Shown here in pieces: positions 7,595 through 15,577 of a DNA stretch of 42,851 bases (positions are counted from its first letter, which is position 1; the number at the start of each line of letters is the position of its first letter). The notes under the pieces were generated by a model. It did not search any database, was not told where the DNA came from, and saw only the letters and a list, made by a program, of their open reading frames with translations. Source of the stretch: Cyanobacteria bacterium SIG30 (GTDB lineage Bacteria; Cyanobacteriota; Vampirovibrionia; Gastranaerophilales; Gastranaerophilaceae); the NCBI GenBank assembly GCA_015152475.1, contig SUTW01000009.1, positions 1 to 42,851 of the forward strand, given 5' to 3'. Made by a program: the position numbers and the translations under genes.

Positions 7595-9108
7595 TAAACA
7601 ATCATACCTTCACCTGACATTTCAACAGGTTTTTTAATATCCATAATCTGTAAAACAGTTGGTGCAATATCACAAAGTGCACCGTGATTTTTTAGATTAT
7701 ATTTTTTATTATCAATAATAATAAAAGGTACCGGATTCGTTGTATGTGCTGTATGTGGTCCTTTTGTTTCTTCGTTGTACATTTTTTCTGCATTTCCATG
7801 ATCTGCTGTTAAAATCATAGCTACATCATTTTTAAGTGCAGATTCTGCAATTTTACCAATACAAGTATCAACCGTTTCAACTGCCTTAACTGCCGCATCA
7901 AAAATGCCTGTATGTCCAACCATATCAGGATTTGCAAAGTTAACTAAAATAAAACCATATTCTGGATTTTCGATTGCTTTTAAAACATTTTCACAAACTT
8001 CAGGAGCACTCATTTCAGGTTGAAGATCATAAGTTGCAACCTTAGGCGACGCAACTAATGCTCTTGTTTCGAGTTTTCCTGCCACTTCGCTTCCACCATT
8101 AAAGAAGAATGTGATATGAGCGTATTTTTCAGTTTCAGCAGTTCTAAATTGTTTAATATTATTTTCATCTAAAACATGACCTAAAATATTGTTTAGATTT
8201 TCGGGCTCAAAAGCAACTGGTAGTGGATAAGTTTCATCATATTGTTTCATACATATAAAACAAAGATTTTTTAATACTTTTTTACGTTCAAAACCATCAA
8301 AATTATCTAGCGCAATAGATGCTGTAATTTCTCTTGCTCTATCTGGTCTAAAATTGAAGAAAATAACAGAATCATTATCTTGTATTCTTCTATCTAAAAT
8401 TTTAACAGGTTTAACAAATTCATCTGTTTCATCATTTTTATAAGATTCTTGAACAGCTTCAATTGCGCTGTCTGCACAAGGGCAATCACCTAAAACTAAG
8501 CAATCATAAGCTTTTTCAACTCTTTCCCAACGTTTATCTCTATCCATAACCCAATATCTTCCGATAACAGAGGCAATTTTTGGTAAATTGTATTCAGATA
8601 AAGTTTCTTCAATTTTTTTCAGGTATTCAACGGCAGAAGAAGGCGGAGTGTCACGACCATCTAAAAAAGCATGCACATAAACTTCTTTTAAGCCATTCAT
8701 TGACGCCATTTTAATTAAAGCTTGCAAATGTTGATAAACGCTATGAACTCCACCGTCTGAAACAAGCCCAAATAAATGAAGAGCCGAATTATTTTCTTTT
8801 GCATGGTTGATGGCATCTAAAAATGCTTTATTTTCAAAAAAGCTGTTGTCTTTTATTGCTAAATTTATTCTTGTTAAATCCTGGTAAACAATTCTTCCAG
8901 CACCAATGTTTAAATGTCCTACTTCACTGTTCCCCATTTGGCCTTCTGGAAGTCCAACATTTTCTCCATCAGCTTTTATAATTGTTGATGACATATTTTT
9001 GTTTAAATTGTCAAAATTAGGTGTTTTTGCGGAATATACTGCATTATTTTCCGTTTCTTCAGATATGCCCCAGCCGTCCATTATGCATAATAAAACTCTT
9101 TTTGTCAT
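7594..9108 (-). CDS. gpmI: 2,3-bisphosphoglycerate-independent phosphoglycerate mutase
   Basis: Cytosolic glycolytic enzyme that interconverts 3- and 2-phosphoglycerate using two manganese ions. The 504-residue length is standard. The alkaline-phosphatase-like N-terminus is CIMDGWG; the phosphorylated serine lies in MGNSEVGH (about residue 60). Other family blocks are HAFLDGRDTPP, GRYWVMDRDKRWER, FFNFRPDRAREIT, VNFANPDMVGHTG and the metal-binding ADHGNAEKM. It starts behind AGAGAGGT on the minus strand and heads a three-gene operon with the DUF366 and SPOR genes. Confidence 0.98.
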   Translation of the reverse strand: MTKRVLLCIMDGWGISEETENNAVYSAKTPNFDNLNKNMSSTIIKADGENVGLPEGQMGNSEVGHLNIGAGRIVYQDLTRINLAIKDNSFFENKAFLDAINHAKENNSALHLFGLVSDGGVHSVYQHLQALIKMASMNGLKEVYVHAFLDGRDTPPSSAVEYLKKIEETLSEYNLPKIASVIGRYWVMDRDKRWERVEKAYDCLVLGDCPCADSAIEAVQESYKNDETDEFVKPVKILDRRIQDNDSVIFFNFRPDRAREITASIALDNFDGFERKKVLKNLCFICMKQYDETYPLPVAFEPENLNNILGHVLDENNIKQFRTAETEKYAHITFFFNGGSEVAGKLETRALVASPKVATYDLQPEMSAPEVCENVLKAIENPEYGFILVNFANPDMVGHTGIFDAAVKAVETVDTCIGKIAESALKNDVAMILTADHGNAEKMYNEETKGPHTAHTTNPVPFIIIDNKKYNLKNHGALCDIAPTVLQIMDIKKPVEMSGEGMIV

Positions 9109-9153
9109 TGTTAAATACCTCTCTTTGTAATCAATATTAACACAAAAAGATGC

Positions 9154-9159
9154 TATAAT
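9154..9159 (+). promoter_or_regulatory. Extended -10, predicted leaderless promoter
   Basis: TATAAT preceded by TGC, 6 nt before the ATG at 9166. There is no Shine-Dalgarno sequence and transcription would start at about the A of the ATG. Confidence 0.6.
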
Positions 9160-9165
9160 AAAACA

Positions 9166-9579
9166 ATGAAAAAGTTTTTGTTAGAAATCAAAAAATATTT
9201 TTACTACTATGTTTTAAGAAAAAAATATTTTAGAAGCGGAGAATGTCTTAAATGTGGCAGATGTTGCGAAAAAATTTATGTTAAACATGGAAAAAACGTA
9301 ATTGAAGATATCGAAACATTTGAAAAACTACAAAAACTCCATAAATTTTATGACTCACTTGAAGTTTTAGGCAAAGATGAAAATGGAGTAATTTTTAGAT
9401 GCAAAAATTTAGACGAAGAAAAAAGAATATGTAAAATTCACAAATACAGAGATAGAATATGTAGAAAATATCCTCAGGAAGAAATGTTTATGATGGGTGG
9501 AGATATGGCAAAAACTTGTGGTTATAAATTTACTCCGATTTTTACATTTGAAGAAATTATGAAACACATAAAAAAATAA
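9166..9579 (+). CDS. YkgJ-family cysteine cluster protein
   Basis: A 137-residue soluble protein with the CLKCGRCC cluster (about residues 26-33) and further cysteines in ICKIHKYRDRICRKYP and TCGYKF near the C-terminus. This is the arrangement of the YkgJ/CxxCxxCC family, thought to bind zinc or iron. It may be a metal-centre maturation or Fe-S-type protein. It is a single gene with a -10 box directly before its ATG (predicted leaderless) and a terminator that overlaps its stop codon. The exact function is unknown. Confidence 0.82.
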   Translation: MKKFLLEIKKYFYYYVLRKKYFRSGECLKCGRCCEKIYVKHGKNVIEDIETFEKLQKLHKFYDSLEVLGKDENGVIFRCKNLDEEKRICKIHKYRDRICRKYPQEEMFMMGGDMAKTCGYKFTPIFTFEEIMKHIKK

Positions 9580-9603
9580 ACCGCAAAATTCAATTTGCGG
9601 TTT
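9578..9603. terminator. Intrinsic terminator overlapping the stop codon
   Basis: AAACCGCAAA pairs with TTTGCGGTTT and is followed by TTATTTT. The stem begins within the TAA stop of the YkgJ-like gene. It can also serve the convergent Spy-like gene. Confidence 0.85.
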
Positions 9604-9625
9604 ATTTTGTCAAAATTTATTCGAA

Positions 9626-10108
9626 CTATTTTTGGTTTTTGTGTTTTTTGAATTCACCTTTTTGTTTTTTGAATTCTTTTTTCTTTTCAATCATTTCTTT
9701 TCTTTTTTGCATTCTTTCTTCATGCATTTTTTTAAGTTCTACTTTTTGTTCATCTGTTAAAATCGCTTCAAAATCTTTTTTGTTTTGTTTCATGATTTCA
9801 TGTTTTTGTTCACGAAGCTTTTTTTCTTGCTCAATAATTTTTTTCATTTTTTTAGCACTTTTTTCTCTATTGGCTTCAATTTTATCTTTTTGTTCATCTG
9901 TTAATTGAAGTCTGTTTTCAAAATCTTGAATTGCTTTTTTATGTGCTTCTTTATAATCTTTGTGTCCTTTGTGGGCTGGTGCCATTTGTTCTTGTTGTGG
10001 TGGTTGTGGCATAGAACGAGTGATTGTACCGCCAACTTCAGCAAAAGCAACGCCTGATAGGATCATAGCTGTCGCCAATGATAAAACTAAATTTCTTTTT
10101 TGTACCAT
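9626..10108 (-). CDS. Periplasmic Spy/CpxP-like LTxxQ protein
   Basis: This 160-residue protein has a signal peptide (cleavage about after VAFA, residue 23), a Pro/Gln/His-containing linker and a Lys/Glu-rich helical body. It contains two LTxxQ motifs: LTDEQKDKIE and LTDEQKVELKK. That is the signature of Spy/CpxP/CnrX-type periplasmic helical hairpins, which act as chaperones or metal/stress sensors. It has an excellent ribosome binding site (AAAGGAGGT). It is the last gene of a membrane protein/ECF sigma/LTxxQ operon, the same three parts as the cnrYXH metal-response cassette. A sensor or stress role is therefore inferred. Confidence 0.8.
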   Translation of the reverse strand: MVQKRNLVLSLATAMILSGVAFAEVGGTITRSMPQPPQQEQMAPAHKGHKDYKEAHKKAIQDFENRLQLTDEQKDKIEANREKSAKKMKKIIEQEKKLREQKHEIMKQNKKDFEAILTDEQKVELKKMHEERMQKRKEMIEKKKEFKKQKGEFKKHKNQK

Positions 10109-10122
10109 AAGTACCTCCTTTT

Positions 10123-10599
10123 TTACATTAAATCTTTTAATTTTTCTCTTAGAATTTCTCTTGCCTTATATAATCTTGATTTCACTGTGCCTTCCGGAAT
10201 ATTTAAAATTAGAGAAATATCTTCATAACTTTTTTCTTCAAATTCATAATACACAAGTACATTTTTCATTTTAGATGGTAATTTATTTACTTCTTTTAAA
10301 ATTCTTTTTTGTCTTTCTTTTGAGTCAAGTTTTTCTTCTAAATTATCTTTTTCTTTAATTTTATTTATTTCTTCATCATCATTTACCAATATAACTCTTT
10401 TTTTCTTTAAATAATCTTTACAGGTGTTTGAGGCAATAGCTGAAATCCATTGTTTAAATTTATTTTTTTCTTCATAGTTTTTCATGCTCTTCCAAGTTTT
10501 GATATAAATTTCTTGTTCTATATCTTCATTGTCAGAACCTGTAAAGTTTCTTATTATTCTCTTAATATTGTGTTGGTATCTAGATATTATTTCTCTCAA
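10123..10599 (-). CDS. ECF-type RNA polymerase sigma factor
   Basis: 158 residues with sigma region 2 (about 1-65: the DNEDIEQEIYIKTWKSM helix and FKQWISAIASNTCKDYLKK) and region 4 (about 95-155: LPSKMKNVLVYYEFEEKSYEDISLILNIPEGTVKSRLYKAREIL, a helix-turn-helix). There is no region 1.1 or 3, as in ECF sigma factors. Translation appears to start at a TTG that overlaps the TGA of the upstream membrane protein (TTGA), so the two are coupled. The adjacent single-span membrane protein is the natural candidate for its anti-sigma factor. Confidence 0.9.
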   Translation of the reverse strand: MREIISRYQHNIKRIIRNFTGSDNEDIEQEIYIKTWKSMKNYEEKNKFKQWISAIASNTCKDYLKKKRVILVNDDEEINKIKEKDNLEEKLDSKERQKRILKEVNKLPSKMKNVLVYYEFEEKSYEDISLILNIPEGTVKSRLYKAREILREKLKDLM

Positions 10600-10883
10600 T
10601 ATTTCACCGTTATTAAACCATAATCGTCAAGCGGATACATTGACTCAGACATTTCATCATCAATATCATTATAATAAGAAGCAACTTGTTCAACCGGTAA
10701 AGTGTTCGCCATTTGGTTAGTTTTAAAAATGTAACCAGAAAGTCCGCTAATTGAAGTTGAAAACAAGACAAAAAGAACAAGACAGGCTTTTTTTAGTTGT
10801 TCAACTTTTCTTTTTCTTTCGAAGTACATAGGCTTCGCTTCTTTTAATAAAATTGAAATATCGTCCATGTTTATTTCCTTCAT
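10596..10883 (-). CDS. Putative single-span anti-sigma factor
   Basis: A 95-residue protein: a charged cytosolic N-terminus (about 1-30), one membrane segment (about 33-52, CLVLFVLFSTSISGLSGYIF) and a short acidic outer tail. No anti-sigma family is recognisable by sequence. The assignment rests on size, topology and coupling to the ECF sigma gene; CnrY of the CnrYXH system has the same size and layout. Two starts compete: the ATG at 10883 has TATAAT 6 nt upstream (leaderless), while an internal ATG at 10868 has AAGGAAATAAAC as ribosome binding site and would give a 90-residue form. Confidence 0.65.
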   Translation of the reverse strand: MKEINMDDISILLKEAKPMYFERKRKVEQLKKACLVLFVLFSTSISGLSGYIFKTNQMANTLPVEQVASYYNDIDDEMSESMYPLDDYGLITVKY

Positions 10884-10889
10884 ACATTT

Positions 10890-10895
10890 ATTATA
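10890..10895 (-). promoter_or_regulatory. -10 box of the sigma-factor operon
   Basis: TATAAT on minus, 6 nt before the ATG at 10883. It is divergent from the -10 at 10928-10933, so the two promoters share a 56-bp intergenic space. Confidence 0.55.
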
Positions 10896-10927
10896 ACGAT
10901 ATTCTTTTAAAAAAGTTCATTTTGATA

Positions 10928-10933
10928 TAAAAT
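10928..10933 (+). promoter_or_regulatory. -10 box, predicted leaderless promoter
   Basis: TAAAAT, 6 nt before the ATG at 10940, which lacks a Shine-Dalgarno sequence. Confidence 0.45.
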
Positions 10934-10939
10934 TATTTT

Positions 10940-11218
10940 ATGACTACATTAAACTTAAGTATTTTTGAAGCTATAATGCTTATTTGCTTTGGTGCAAGCT
11001 GGCCATTTGCACTTAAAAAAACTTACACAACAAAATCAACAAAAGGCAAAAGTGCAAGATTTTTGATTTTAATAATTGTAGGATATTTAGCAGGCATTAT
11101 CCATAAAATATTATATTCATTTGATGGCGTTATTTTTTTATATATTCTTAATTTAATTATGGTAACTTCAGATTTAATTATGTATTTTAAATATAAAAAT
11201 TTACCACAAAATAAATAA
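10940..11218 (+). CDS. Small PQ-loop/SemiSWEET-like membrane protein
   Basis: 92 residues with three hydrophobic segments (about 8-23, 40-58, 62-82). The CFGASWPFALKKTYTTKSTKGKS stretch between helices 1 and 2 resembles PQ-loop proteins, in which a proline-containing kink follows helix 1 and a KS/TKG loop leads to helix 2. SemiSWEETs are three-helix sugar transporters that dimerise, but transport is not demonstrated here. It is predicted leaderless and divergent from the sigma cassette, with its own terminator right after the stop. Confidence 0.55.
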   Translation: MTTLNLSIFEAIMLICFGASWPFALKKTYTTKSTKGKSARFLILIIVGYLAGIIHKILYSFDGVIFLYILNLIMVTSDLIMYFKYKNLPQNK

Positions 11219-11242
11219 CCAGCAAATTTCTCTGCTGGTTAT
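11215..11242. terminator. Intrinsic terminator
   Basis: ATAACCAGCA pairs with TGCTGGTTAT, followed by TTTAT on plus. It starts within the stop codon of the PQ-loop-like gene and faces the convergent M48-like gene. Confidence 0.8.
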
Positions 11243-11260
11243 TTTATACAAATATTAAAG

Positions 11261-12094
11261 CTATTGCTCGATTTCGCTTTGAGTTGATAAATTATTTAAA
11301 ATTATTTTTGAAACATCCCAACCGTTAACACCACCTGATAATTTATATTTTGCAATTTGTTTGGCTCTTTTTTCTTTTGCTTTTGCTTGAGTAGTTTGGA
11401 ATTTTTTCAAAGCTTTTGCATTATTTTCTCTTTTCTTTATAGTAGGAGCAATATAATCTAAAAATGCCTTATATTCTTGACAATTATATCCTGCTTTAAC
11501 TTTTGAAGGATAATTGTAACTTAAATAATCATAAATATTCATTGTTCTTTTGAAATTAGCAGGTTCACCCTTTAAAAGCTCCCACAAGCTTGCATCCATT
11601 TTGCCAAGTGTAACAATCATAGCAAGTGGGTTATAACCTGCCTTAATCATAAGGTCAACGCCTGTGATATCAGCATCCATTAAATCTTTTTTAGACATAT
11701 GTGATAATGACAATTCATTTAAAGTTGAAGCAGTTTCTTTTGTTTTTTCATCAGTAATTTGACCAACAATAGCTGATGTTAATGAACTTACAATTTCTTT
11801 TTTAGAAGCAGATGCATTTATAATTGCACCTAATTCTTGAGAAATAACAGCTGCAACTTCATTGTCATTTCCTGCATAATTTAAATTACTTGTTTGAACA
11901 TACAAAACATTTGTTTCGTTAATATTTGAATTTACTGCGGCCGAATCACTTGTAACTACAATTGTTGCACTTGGCAGTCCATTTTTAGAAAGCATGTTTT
12001 CGCCAACAACAAGCGCTTGCGCAGATACATCATAAGCAAAAGAAATGCCTTGTGTAAAAAACATAATCAACAAACCTAATAAAATTTTTTTCAT
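11261..12094 (-). CDS. Secreted M48 peptidase relative lacking the zinc site
   Basis: 277 residues with a signal peptide (about 1-20). The region 77-91 (NDNEVAAVISQELGA) aligns with the M48 helix NEDELAAVxAHELGH, but the HExxH ligands are replaced: Gln86-Glu87-Leu-Gly-Ala90. The downstream M48 block EADxxGxxLMxxAGYxPxAM is kept as DADITGVDLMIKAGYNPLAM (140-159), with Asp for the third zinc ligand Glu. The fold is thus probably M48-like but without a normal zinc site: a pseudopeptidase. A Lys-rich coiled-coil-like tail follows (about 215-245). It has a good ribosome binding site (AAAGGAG) and is a single gene. A periplasmic chaperone-like role, as for some M48/BepA relatives, is possible but unproven. 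Confidence 0.7.
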   Translation of the reverse strand: MKKILLGLLIMFFTQGISFAYDVSAQALVVGENMLSKNGLPSATIVVTSDSAAVNSNINETNVLYVQTSNLNYAGNDNEVAAVISQELGAIINASASKKEIVSSLTSAIVGQITDEKTKETASTLNELSLSHMSKKDLMDADITGVDLMIKAGYNPLAMIVTLGKMDASLWELLKGEPANFKRTMNIYDYLSYNYPSKVKAGYNCQEYKAFLDYIAPTIKKRENNAKALKKFQTTQAKAKEKRAKQIAKYKLSGGVNGWDVSKIILNNLSTQSEIEQ

Positions 12095-12256
12095 TTTCTT
12101 AACTCCTTTTTTTATATTTTATTATAAAAATTCATATTTGGGCATGCCAAATTTAATTAGCAAACCCTTTAAAATGCACCCTGTTAACCTATTGCCAAAA
12201 AAATATAATTGTGTTAGAGTGGTAAATGCGAAATATATTTTTTAAAGGAGCATGCA

Positions 12257-12445
12257 ATGAGGATTCGTCCCGTAATTTTAAATCAAAATAATTTATCAAA
12301 TAAGGGACAATTAGGCAACAAGCATTTTTCAGGCAAAAGCTCTTTAAATTATCAAAATCAAAATGACGTTTTCGTTCGTCTTGCAATTGCAAGTACAAGA
12401 GATCAACAAATTGAAAACGAATTAAAAACAATGAACTTAATTTAA
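12257..12445 (+). CDS. Small hypothetical protein upstream of gpsA
   Basis: 62 residues, start behind a strong AAAGGAG ribosome binding site. It is polar and Asn/Gln-rich at first (NQNNLSNKGQLGNKHFSGKS), then has a short helical C-terminal part. No signal peptide or known domain is seen. The stop lies 12 nt before gpsA, so the two are probably co-transcribed. The basic N-terminus followed by an F-S-G tripeptide loosely resembles the starts of the two deiminase-fold proteins at 37865-40131, a weak similarity. It is probably real because of the ribosome binding site and spacing. Confidence 0.55.
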   Translation: MRIRPVILNQNNLSNKGQLGNKHFSGKSSLNYQNQNDVFVRLAIASTRDQQIENELKTMNLI

Positions 12446-12457
12446 GAGATAGATTAT

Positions 12458-13465
12458 ATGAAACTTGCAGTTATTGGTTTAGGTTGTTGGGGTTTGGTGT
12501 TAACTGAAATGTTAACAGATAATTTTGACCAAGTTGTTGGCTGGTCAAGAGAACAAGATTTAAGCGAAGAATTAAAATTATATAAAAGAACAACAAAACC
12601 CTATAATGTCCAATTACAGGACAAAGTTCAAATCACAACAAATTTAAATGAAGCAATTAAAGATGCTGATGTGATTTTACTCGTTGTTGCAACAAGCGCA
12701 ACAAGGATTGTGTGCGAGCAATTAAAAGAAGCTGGTATTAAAAAAGAACAAATTTTAGTTAACGCTTCAAAAGGCATCGAACTACCTTCTCTAAAACGTA
12801 TGAGCGAAGTAATCAAAGATGTTTTGCCAGAACAAAATTTAGTTATTTTATCAGGTCCTACTCTTGCAGAAGAAGTTCTGAATAAATGTCCAACTGCGGC
12901 TTGTGTTGCATCTGAAAACATTGAAGTTGCAGAAAAAGCACAAAAACTTTTAAATGTTGCTGGGCGTTTTAGATTATATACAAACACAGACGTTATTGGC
13001 GTTGAATTAGGTGGCGCTTTAAAAAACGTTATGGCAATTGCAGCGGGTTTTGCAGATGAATTAAAACTTGGCGACAACACAAGAGGCGCACTTCTTACAC
13101 GCGGAATGGCTGAAATCGTCAGAGTTTCAGTAACACTAGGCGCTAATCCATCAACATTATGGGGTCTGTCTGGAATGGGTGATTTGATTGCAACTTGTTC
13201 AAGCCCATTAAGCCGTAATCACAAAGTTGGCGTTATGCTTGCAAAAGGCAAAAAGATTGATGACATCTTAAATGAGCTAGGTTCAGTTGCAGAAGGCGTT
13301 AAAACTTCTCGCGCAATTTGTGAATTATCTAAAAAAATTAATATTGACACACCAATTTCAGATGCAATTTATGAAGCTGTTTATTCAAAAGAAAATTCAA
13401 AAGAAATCTTCTTAAACTTAATGAATAGAACACTAAAAGGCGAAGAAACATTTGGTATTAAATAA
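12458..13465 (+). CDS. gpsA: NAD(P)-dependent glycerol-3-phosphate dehydrogenase
   Basis: This 335-residue cytosolic enzyme reduces dihydroxyacetone phosphate to sn-glycerol-3-phosphate for phospholipid synthesis. The N-terminal Rossmann motif is VIGLGCWG (5-12). Family blocks follow: NASKGIE, LSGPTLAEEV, GVELGGALKNVMAIAAG with the catalytic lysine, NTRGALLTRGMAEI, GLSGMGDLIATCSS and the SRNHKVG stretch, then VAEGVKTSRAICEL. It is the second gene after a small ORF, with a weak ribosome binding site (AAGAGAT). A strong terminator follows. Confidence 0.97.
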   Translation: MKLAVIGLGCWGLVLTEMLTDNFDQVVGWSREQDLSEELKLYKRTTKPYNVQLQDKVQITTNLNEAIKDADVILLVVATSATRIVCEQLKEAGIKKEQILVNASKGIELPSLKRMSEVIKDVLPEQNLVILSGPTLAEEVLNKCPTAACVASENIEVAEKAQKLLNVAGRFRLYTNTDVIGVELGGALKNVMAIAAGFADELKLGDNTRGALLTRGMAEIVRVSVTLGANPSTLWGLSGMGDLIATCSSPLSRNHKVGVMLAKGKKIDDILNELGSVAEGVKTSRAICELSKKINIDTPISDAIYEAVYSKENSKEIFLNLMNRTLKGEETFGIK

Positions 13466-13480
13466 CAAAAATATATATAA

Positions 13481-13516
13481 TTAAAAAAGGCTGAACAAAA
13501 ATTCAGCCTTTTTTAA
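13481..13516. terminator. Bidirectional intrinsic terminator
   Basis: TTAAAAAAGGCTGAA pairs perfectly over 15 bp with TTCAGCCTTTTTTAA around a 6-nt loop. It lies between convergent gpsA and pyrG. Confidence 0.92.
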
Positions 13517-13529
13517 TTAAAACCTTAAA

Positions 13530-15143
13530 TTATTTCTTTTTCGTCTTTTGTTTAATAGTTGCCTTAATTAAACCATTAAATAAAGGATGTGGCCTTTCGG
13601 GACGAGATTTAAATTCAGGATGGAACTGACATGCAACGTGCCAATCATTTTCTGGAACTTCGATTATATCAACCAAAAAGCCATCCGAAGAAGTACCGGA
13701 AACAACAAGACCTTTTTCTTCTAAATTTTGTCTGTAATAATTATTGAATTCGTAACGGTGTCTGTGTCTTTCTGAAATTTGCTTTTCACCATACGCACTT
13801 CTTGTTTTTGTGCTTGCTTTAAGCAAAGTATCACAAGCTCCAAGTCTTACAGATGAGTGATAACCAGCAGTTGATTTTTCATCTTCCATAATGCTTATCA
13901 CAGGACAATTTGCCGTAGGAACGAATTCTGTACTATTTGCATCAGTCATTCCAGCAACATTTCTTGCATATTCAACAACTGCGCATTGGAAACCAAGTGA
14001 AACACCAAGATATGGGATATTATTTTCCCTGACATATTTAATAATGTTTAACTTTCCTTCAATACCACGCGCACCATAAACACCTGGCACAACAACTGCA
14101 TCAACATCTTTTAAAATTTCTTTTATTTTATCTTCTTCTTTATTGGCTTCTGATTCAACCCATTTAATTTTTATTTTAGAACTTTGTGCAAATCCAGCAT
14201 GTTTAAGTGATTCAACAATGGATAAATAAGCATCATTAACTTGTGAACACTCGCCAACAATTGCGACATTAAGTTCGTAAGTTGGATTTTTTGCAACTTC
14301 AATAATTTTTTTCCAACTATCTAAATTAGGTTTTTTGTCAGCCATACCTAATTTTTTCAAGATAACACTTGCCATTCCTTGTTCTTCAAGTGCAATTGGT
14401 ACTTCATAAATAGTTGACATGTCTTGACATTCTATAACGCAATCTTTTGGAACAGAACAGAACAATGCAAGCTTATCTTTTTCTTCTTTTGGAATTGCCT
14501 GTTGAGTTCTGCATATCAAAATTTCAGGTTGAATACCAAAACCTCTTAAAGTGTTAACACTGTGTTGGGAAGGTTTTGTTTTAAGCTCACCAGATGTTTG
14601 AAGATAAGGAAGAAGTGTTACATGAATAGATAAAGTTTTATCATAACCTTCTTCTGCCCTAAATTGTCTGATTGCTTCAATATGAGGTAAACTTTCAATG
14701 TCGCCGACTGTACCACCTATTTCTGTAATTAAAAAATCAGGTTTACATTGTTTTGCAGCTCTTTGAATTCCTGCTTTTATTTCATTTGTAATATGTGGAA
14801 TAACTTGAACAGTTCCTCCATTATATTCGCCGCGTCTTTCTTTATTTATAACATTTGAATAAATGGAACCTGCTGGCAGAGAATTTAATTTACTCAAAGA
14901 AGTATCAGTAAATCTTTCATAGTGCCCTAAATCTAAATCAGCTTCGCCACCATCATCAGTTACAAAAACTTCACCATGTTGAAAAGGGCTCATTGTCCCA
15001 GGGTCAACATTTAAATATGGATCTAATTTTTGATTCGCCACACTATAACCACGAGCACGCAAAAGCTTGCCTAAACTTGCGGCTACTATCCCCTTACCTA
15101 AAGAACTAACAACGCCGCCTGTAATAAAAATGTATTTTGTCAC
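13530..15143 (-). CDS. pyrG: CTP synthase with altered glutaminase site
   Basis: The 537-residue length is normal. The N-terminal synthetase domain is intact: GGVVSSLGKGIVAASLG (P-loop-like), KLDPYLNVDPGTMSPFQHGEV, DDGGEADLDLGHYERF and EIGGTVGDIES. The C-terminal class I glutamine amidotransferase domain keeps the His-Glu pair in CQFHPEFKSRP, but the nucleophile elbow normally read as GxCLGMQ is GVSLGFQ, with Ser382 (codon TCA at 14000-13998) in place of Cys. The oxyanion-hole block GGFGxRG is GVYGARG (354-360). Glutamine hydrolysis is therefore expected to be lost or very weak and the enzyme would rely on free ammonia. It lies 10 nt downstream of gatC in one operon. Confidence 0.95.
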   Translation of the reverse strand: MTKYIFITGGVVSSLGKGIVAASLGKLLRARGYSVANQKLDPYLNVDPGTMSPFQHGEVFVTDDGGEADLDLGHYERFTDTSLSKLNSLPAGSIYSNVINKERRGEYNGGTVQVIPHITNEIKAGIQRAAKQCKPDFLITEIGGTVGDIESLPHIEAIRQFRAEEGYDKTLSIHVTLLPYLQTSGELKTKPSQHSVNTLRGFGIQPEILICRTQQAIPKEEKDKLALFCSVPKDCVIECQDMSTIYEVPIALEEQGMASVILKKLGMADKKPNLDSWKKIIEVAKNPTYELNVAIVGECSQVNDAYLSIVESLKHAGFAQSSKIKIKWVESEANKEEDKIKEILKDVDAVVVPGVYGARGIEGKLNIIKYVRENNIPYLGVSLGFQCAVVEYARNVAGMTDANSTEFVPTANCPVISIMEDEKSTAGYHSSVRLGACDTLLKASTKTRSAYGEKQISERHRHRYEFNNYYRQNLEEKGLVVSGTSSDGFLVDIIEVPENDWHVACQFHPEFKSRPERPHPLFNGLIKATIKQKTKKK

Positions 15144-15153
15144 GCCTAACCCC

Positions 15154-15435
15154 TTAATTTATCTTTGGAACTTTGAAGAAATCGCCTTCCCTGTCAGGAG
15201 CATTTTGCATTAATTCCTCCTGAGTTTGTTCATAAACTTCGACATCTTCTCTCATAACATTATAAAATTCAATCGCCTGACTCATAGGTTCAACACCTGT
15301 TGTATCGACCTCATTCATTTGGTCAACATATTTAAGTACATCACCTAATTGTTTTGAAAATTTAACCTTTTCCTCTTCGGTTAATTCTAATCTTGCTAAT
15401 TTAGCAACATGTTCTACGTCTTGAATTGTTATCAT
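15154..15435 (-). CDS. gatC: Aspartyl/glutamyl-tRNA amidotransferase subunit C
   Basis: The 93-residue small subunit of GatCAB, which turns Glu-tRNA-Gln (and Asp-tRNA-Asn) into the amidated forms. Family features: VEHVAKLARLELTEEE at the N-terminus, LGDVLKYVDQMNEVDTTGVEPMSQA, and the C-terminal LMQNAPDREGDFFKVPKI. It starts behind AAGGAAGT. It is the first gene of a gatC-pyrG operon. gatA and gatB are not in the window. Confidence 0.95.
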   Translation of the reverse strand: MITIQDVEHVAKLARLELTEEEKVKFSKQLGDVLKYVDQMNEVDTTGVEPMSQAIEFYNVMREDVEVYEQTQEELMQNAPDREGDFFKVPKIN

Positions 15436-15540
15436 GATTTAAACTTCCTTAAAAATTATGATATCAAAAAGGTTTTTTTTTGTAAAACATTTATTAAAAA
15501 AAATGAAGTCTAATATTTTTGAATATTTTTCAATATCCTC

Positions 15541-15570
15541 TTGCACAAAAACAAGAATATCGTATATAAT
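15541..15570 (+). promoter_or_regulatory. Promoter of the response-regulator operon
   Basis: TTGCAC (15541-15546), 18-nt spacer, TATAAT (15565-15570), then 7 nt to the ATG at 15578. It predicts a leaderless mRNA and argues against in-frame ATGs further upstream. Confidence 0.65.
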
Positions 15571-15577
15571 TTTTTTA

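Noticed and set aside
12189-12431. 80-codon minus-strand open frame opposite the small ORF before gpsA
   Set aside because: The plus-strand ORF has a strong ribosome binding site and operon spacing; the minus frame has neither.
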